NCBI GenBank assembly: GCA_963836425.1
Contig: CAWIJJ010000021.1
Coordinates: 1-64,000, forward strand
Direction of reading: 5' to 3'
DNA length: 64,000 bases
Source of the DNA: CAWIJJ01 sp963836425
GTDB taxonomy: Bacteria > Acidobacteriota > Terriglobia > Bryobacterales > Bryobacteraceae
The translations under genes and the position numbers were made by a program. Below the pieces are notes generated by a model. It did no database searches and was not told the DNA's origin. It saw only the letters and a list, made by a program, of their open reading frames with translations. This document shows, in pieces, positions 61,231 to 64,000 of this stretch (positions are counted from its first letter, which is position 1; each line of letters begins with the position of its first letter).

Positions 61231-61524
61231 CGGATCGCGGGGCAAATTGCCGCCCGCGCCGGTAAACTCCACGTTCCGGCACCAGTTTGGGCCTTTACCC
61301 GCATTCGCCTTGACTGCATAGGCACCGGGGGATACCATTGCAGTCGCAAATGGACGTGTGCGAGAGTTCCCGCACCTCGGGCACGATTCCCTGCTTAGCT
61401 ATACCGACACCACGATACCGAGGTGTAGCCACTGAAAACTGCTGGTTGCTTCGGCCCAGGCACTCAAGAGTGAGCGGTTACAGCCACCCACTGGAAATAT
61501 TGCTGCCCGTTTTAGGAGACGAAC
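61231..61524. other. Leader region of the winged-helix-like gene
   Basis: About 294 bases without a supported ORF. There are several short inverted repeats, for example CACC ... GGTG flanking 61409-61426, and the region immediately before the ATG at 61525 carries TAGGAGAC, a good ribosome binding site. I cannot assign the rest to a known RNA family. Confidence 0.4.
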
Positions 61525-62073
61525 ATGTCGACGGCGACTCCGAAAAGACGTCACCGGCACGAGCCCATCAGTTATCACGAATCGCTGCGCGATCCAGGCG
61601 TGCCGGGGTTAGCGTCTTTCCAGGAGTACAAGCCGGTCGTGAAATCCGCCCCGAAAGGCCGCCAGAACAGAATCCGGAAAGCCAAAGTCGTGGAGGATGG
61701 CCACTCGTTAGCGGAGCAGGTGGTGTACGAGGCACTGTGGAATGCGGGGCGCCCTCTTGCGGAGGGCGAAACGGCGGACCGGACGATTCGGATCGGCTAC
61801 AATCGGCTGGCCCAGATGACGCGTCTCAGTTGGGTAAGTGTCAAGGCTAATCTACGCTCGCTGGAAAGGAAGCTGGCCATCGAAGTCATCGCCAGTGAAA
61901 ATTCCGCGACCCAGGAGGGCAAGGGCTATCGGGTGTATTCCTTAGCCGCTATTCTGGAACGTCGCCAGCGTGCCGGTCTCGAATGGGTGCGCCGGACGCG
62001 AGGCGTGGAATTATTTTCGTTGCCGGCTGTGAATGGGGTGGTGGAGACGGTTCCAGGTGCGAATCGGGCCTGA
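61525..62073 (+). CDS. Winged-helix-like DNA-binding protein, hypothetical
   Basis: 182 residues with a good SD (AGGAGA) before the ATG. The N-terminal part is basic (TPKRRHRHEPISYHES; KGRQNRIRKAKV). Residues about 60-130 look like a winged helix: EQVVYEALWNAG, IRIGYNRLAQMTRLSWVSVKANL and LERKLAIEVIAS-type recognition helices, as in plasmid-replication and phage-type regulators. The C-terminal part is short and irregular. It may be a regulator of accessory origin. The next gene is about 260 bases away; the pairing is uncertain. Confidence 0.65.
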   Translation: MSTATPKRRHRHEPISYHESLRDPGVPGLASFQEYKPVVKSAPKGRQNRIRKAKVVEDGHSLAEQVVYEALWNAGRPLAEGETADRTIRIGYNRLAQMTRLSWVSVKANLRSLERKLAIEVIASENSATQEGKGYRVYSLAAILERRQRAGLEWVRRTRGVELFSLPAVNGVVETVPGANRA

Positions 62074-62222
62074 GGGAAACTCGCGCGGAAACACCTTCGC
62101 GGGCGAGCAATTCTGCACTGGACGCGGAGGACCAGGATCAGGAGGAAACGCCTATCCCCGGCGCGCATAAACCGCTCACCCGCGAGATTATTCTAGCGGA
62201 CTTTTGGCTTTTCGTACACTTT

Positions 62223-62284
62223 TTTGTGTCCTTAGATCCCGCCCCATTCCAGGGAGTACTTGTTTCTCCCGTGCAGGACACAAA
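62223..62284. repeat. Inverted repeat upstream of the radical SAM gene
   Basis: TTTGTGTCC at 62223-62231 and GGACACAAA at 62276-62284 form a perfect nine-base inverted repeat separated by 44 bases. Upstream is a T-rich run (ACACTTTTTTGTGT). It could be a distant terminator or a protein-binding operator. It lies 50 bases before the ATG of the radical SAM gene. Confidence 0.45.
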
Positions 62285-62333
62285 TTCAGACCATTGTAGC
62301 CCGAATGGTATATTGAGGGTGCAGAGCGGGCGA

Positions 62334-63923
62334 ATGGGAGTTTACATTCACGAAAAACTGGAGAACCTGAACCTGATCTTACGGACGATCGGGCTGTCCG
62401 GCACCGACAAGCCGGCCGATGTTGTTCCGGCGGACGGCTCCTTTTCCGGCAAGCCACTGCTTCTATGGCTCGAAAGCACGGCACGCTGTAATTTGCGTTG
62501 TGCCAAGTGCGGCCATTCGTTCGACCCTCCCGGCGAACCGCGGTCTCTTCCCCGCAACCTTGCCGACGCGGTGGTGGATGAAGCGGAGCCCTACTTCGCG
62601 GCCGCCGTAAAGGTGCGCACCTCGGGTTATGGCGAGATGTTTCTCTACAACCGCCTGCGCGCTCTGGTAGAACGTCTGAAGAAACATGAATGCTGGGTGG
62701 AGGGCACGACTAACGGCGTTCTGATTGACCGGAGCGAAGTCGATTGGGTGGTCGAACTGGGCTTCGACCAGTTGGTCTTTTCGATCGACGGGGTGGAACC
62801 GGAAACGATGCAGCGGCTCCGCGGCGCCGACCTGGAAAGGATCTGGGACACGCTCGGATACATCAAGCGCAAGAAAGCGGAGTCGGGAACCGGCAAGCCG
62901 CAGATCGTAGTGGGATTCGTGGCGCAATCCGATAATCTCCACGAGTTGCCCGCGCTGGTCCGGAAGCTCGCTGAATTCGATATTTGTTTCCTCGCCGTGA
63001 ACGCGTTGCATCACAAGAAGTACATTCCCGGAACCGATGACCCGTACGCGAAGCTGTGCCGGGACTTCTCACTGTCCAACCTTCCGAGGAAACAGGTCGA
63101 GGCGCTGATCGAGGAGGGCCGGATTTTGGCGGACGAGGCCAATATCGGCTACGGGGTGTATATCGACCTGGACCGTGTCTATCGCGAGGCCGACGAGGAA
63201 TCGACACAAGACCTGGTTACGATATTCGGGCAAACGGCAAGCACCCCGGCTTCGCCGCAGCCGCTGAAGCCTTTCTATTGCGTCTACCCCTGGACTTCGC
63301 TTTTCGTGACGGCAAGAGGCAGCACCAGCGTCTGTTGCTCGATGCAGGGCGACATTGGGACGGTGCTGGAATCGGGGGACATCGATCGCGTGTGGAACGG
63401 AGAAACGCTGCGCGCCATCCGGACCGCGATCAGCCGCGGCGAGGTGCATTCGAAATGCGCCTATTGCGTGACGCGGGGACGCCATCAGAGCAGTTTCGTG
63501 GATCTGGAGGAAGCGAAATCCGCCCTGGCGGCGCAAAGGGAAACGCCGGCAGCGACTCCCACGGAGCCTGCGCCGGTGCCGCTCGAGCCGATTTTCGGTT
63601 TCATCGACACGCGTGAAGTGTTGGCCCGGAGTGGCGACCGTGTTCGTCTCGAAGGCTGGGTTGCGAGCAGCCGCCACGGCGCACCGGTCCGGGAGTTGAA
63701 ACTGCGGCTGCACGGTCATGAACTGGGCACGGTGCGCCACTTTCATCCCCGGCCCGATGTGGCGGCGTACTTCGGGCGGCCCAACCTGTTGCAAAGCGGC
63801 TGGCACGTGCATGTAGAGCTGCCGGCGCTGCAACCGGGGCGCTACGATCTCCTCGTGGAAGGGACGGATGCCGAGGGTGTTTCGGGCGAGTTGCAACCCG
63901 TTCCGGTGGGCATTACCGAATGA
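62334..63923 (+). CDS. Radical SAM protein with SPASM-like and C-terminal beta domain
   Basis: 529 residues from ATG at 62334. The radical SAM cluster motif is STARCNLRCAKCGH (C-x3-C-x2-C). Further elements: LVFSIDGVEPETMQRLRG, and a C-terminal iron-sulphur-type cysteine set (FYCVYPWTS, SVCCSMQG, HSKCAYCVT) like SPASM-containing enzymes. Residues about 430-529 form a beta-sandwich-like domain with VRLEGWVASS and LLVEGTDAEGV. SPASM radical SAM proteins modify peptides or sugars; the extra domain suggests a glycan or surface substrate. The next gene starts 25 bases downstream. Confidence 0.85.
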   Translation: MGVYIHEKLENLNLILRTIGLSGTDKPADVVPADGSFSGKPLLLWLESTARCNLRCAKCGHSFDPPGEPRSLPRNLADAVVDEAEPYFAAAVKVRTSGYGEMFLYNRLRALVERLKKHECWVEGTTNGVLIDRSEVDWVVELGFDQLVFSIDGVEPETMQRLRGADLERIWDTLGYIKRKKAESGTGKPQIVVGFVAQSDNLHELPALVRKLAEFDICFLAVNALHHKKYIPGTDDPYAKLCRDFSLSNLPRKQVEALIEEGRILADEANIGYGVYIDLDRVYREADEESTQDLVTIFGQTASTPASPQPLKPFYCVYPWTSLFVTARGSTSVCCSMQGDIGTVLESGDIDRVWNGETLRAIRTAISRGEVHSKCAYCVTRGRHQSSFVDLEEAKSALAAQRETPAATPTEPAPVPLEPIFGFIDTREVLARSGDRVRLEGWVASSRHGAPVRELKLRLHGHELGTVRHFHPRPDVAAYFGRPNLLQSGWHVHVELPALQPGRYDLLVEGTDAEGVSGELQPVPVGITE

Positions 63924-63947
63924 GCGCGGCGCTACGATAGAGTACGC

Positions 63948-64000
63948 ATGGTTCTGCAGACCCACGTTCCCTACTACCAGGAGATCTTCGCCATCCCCGG
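63948..64000 (+). CDS. Start of a further gene, truncated by the window
   Basis: ATG at 63948 opens a frame of 17 codons to the window edge (MVLQTHVPYYQEIFAIP). It follows the radical SAM gene by 24 bases and is probably co-transcribed. Too short to identify; the start resembles those of SAM methyltransferases, but this is a guess. Confidence 0.5.
   Translation, partial: MVLQTHVPYYQEIFAIP

Overview
The window is GC-rich bacterial DNA, densely packed with ATGA/GTGA-type gene overlaps. The protein set points to an acidobacterium of the Solibacter/Bryobacter type: a very long SBBP beta-propeller protein, FecR and WG-repeat envelope proteins, S-layer-homology (SLH) proteins in an organism that also makes LPS-type heptose precursors, and many TPR proteins. 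This assignment is inferred from gene content only; there is no rRNA or other phylogenetic marker. No tRNA, rRNA, CRISPR array or intact insertion sequence was seen.

Layout. (1) 1-4138, minus strand: one open frame of at least 1379 codons running off the left edge. It encodes a Ser/Thr protein kinase, a SIR2 domain, a restriction-endonuclease-like segment, a NACHT NTPase, pentapeptide repeats and a second P-loop. It looks like an undescribed multidomain defence or signalling STAND protein and is the most remarkable object here. (2) 4401-28433: a large surface-glycan cluster. It holds a GT2-methyltransferase fusion, a heptose-phosphate kinase (rfaE1 type), a GmhB phosphatase, a SEC-C/TPR glycosyltransferase-like protein, a minus-strand block resembling the sps/leg nonulosonate modules (DegT aminotransferase, two SpsF-type cytidylyltransferases, two oxidoreductases, a Gfo/Idh protein), then a NeuB-family synthase, a GT4 enzyme, an SDR, a second Gfo/Idh protein and an HddA-type GHMP kinase. 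It is interrupted at about 20.3-23.5 kb by accessory genes: an RHH/Doc toxin-antitoxin pair, a HicB gene with a frameshifted HicA, an orphan gene and a quinone-oxidoreductase-like gene. (3) 28.5-34.8 kb: NadE and the 1398-residue SBBP protein with five C-terminal repeats. (4) 34.9-38.3 kb: two glycosyltransferases and a nucleotide-sugar epimerase.

(5) 38.5-42.2 kb: a porin-like beta-barrel gene, a PstS-like periplasmic protein, a chemoreceptor and a single-domain response regulator, apparently one sensing/uptake unit, in which the porin and chemoreceptor genes carry single-base frameshifts. (6) 42.4-46.0 kb: a 1222-residue fusion of a polysaccharide pyruvyltransferase, a coiled coil, a GT-B glycosyltransferase and a GT2 glycosyltransferase. 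(7) 46.0-50.9 kb: secreted or envelope proteins on the minus strand, including an SLH protein. (8) 50.9-55.8 kb: a Wzt/Wzm polysaccharide ABC exporter, a GT4 enzyme and a TMTC-like membrane protein with TPRs. (9) 56.3-59.8 kb: a second, larger SLH protein with a clear sigma70-like promoter, strong ribosome binding site and intrinsic terminator, a candidate abundant surface protein. (10) 59.9-64 kb: another glycosyltransferase, a winged-helix-like protein, a radical SAM/SPASM-like protein with a C-terminal beta domain, and the start of one more gene.

Most of the window therefore builds, exports and decorates the cell surface. The left edge and the 20-23 kb interval are accessory defence or stress islands set against it.
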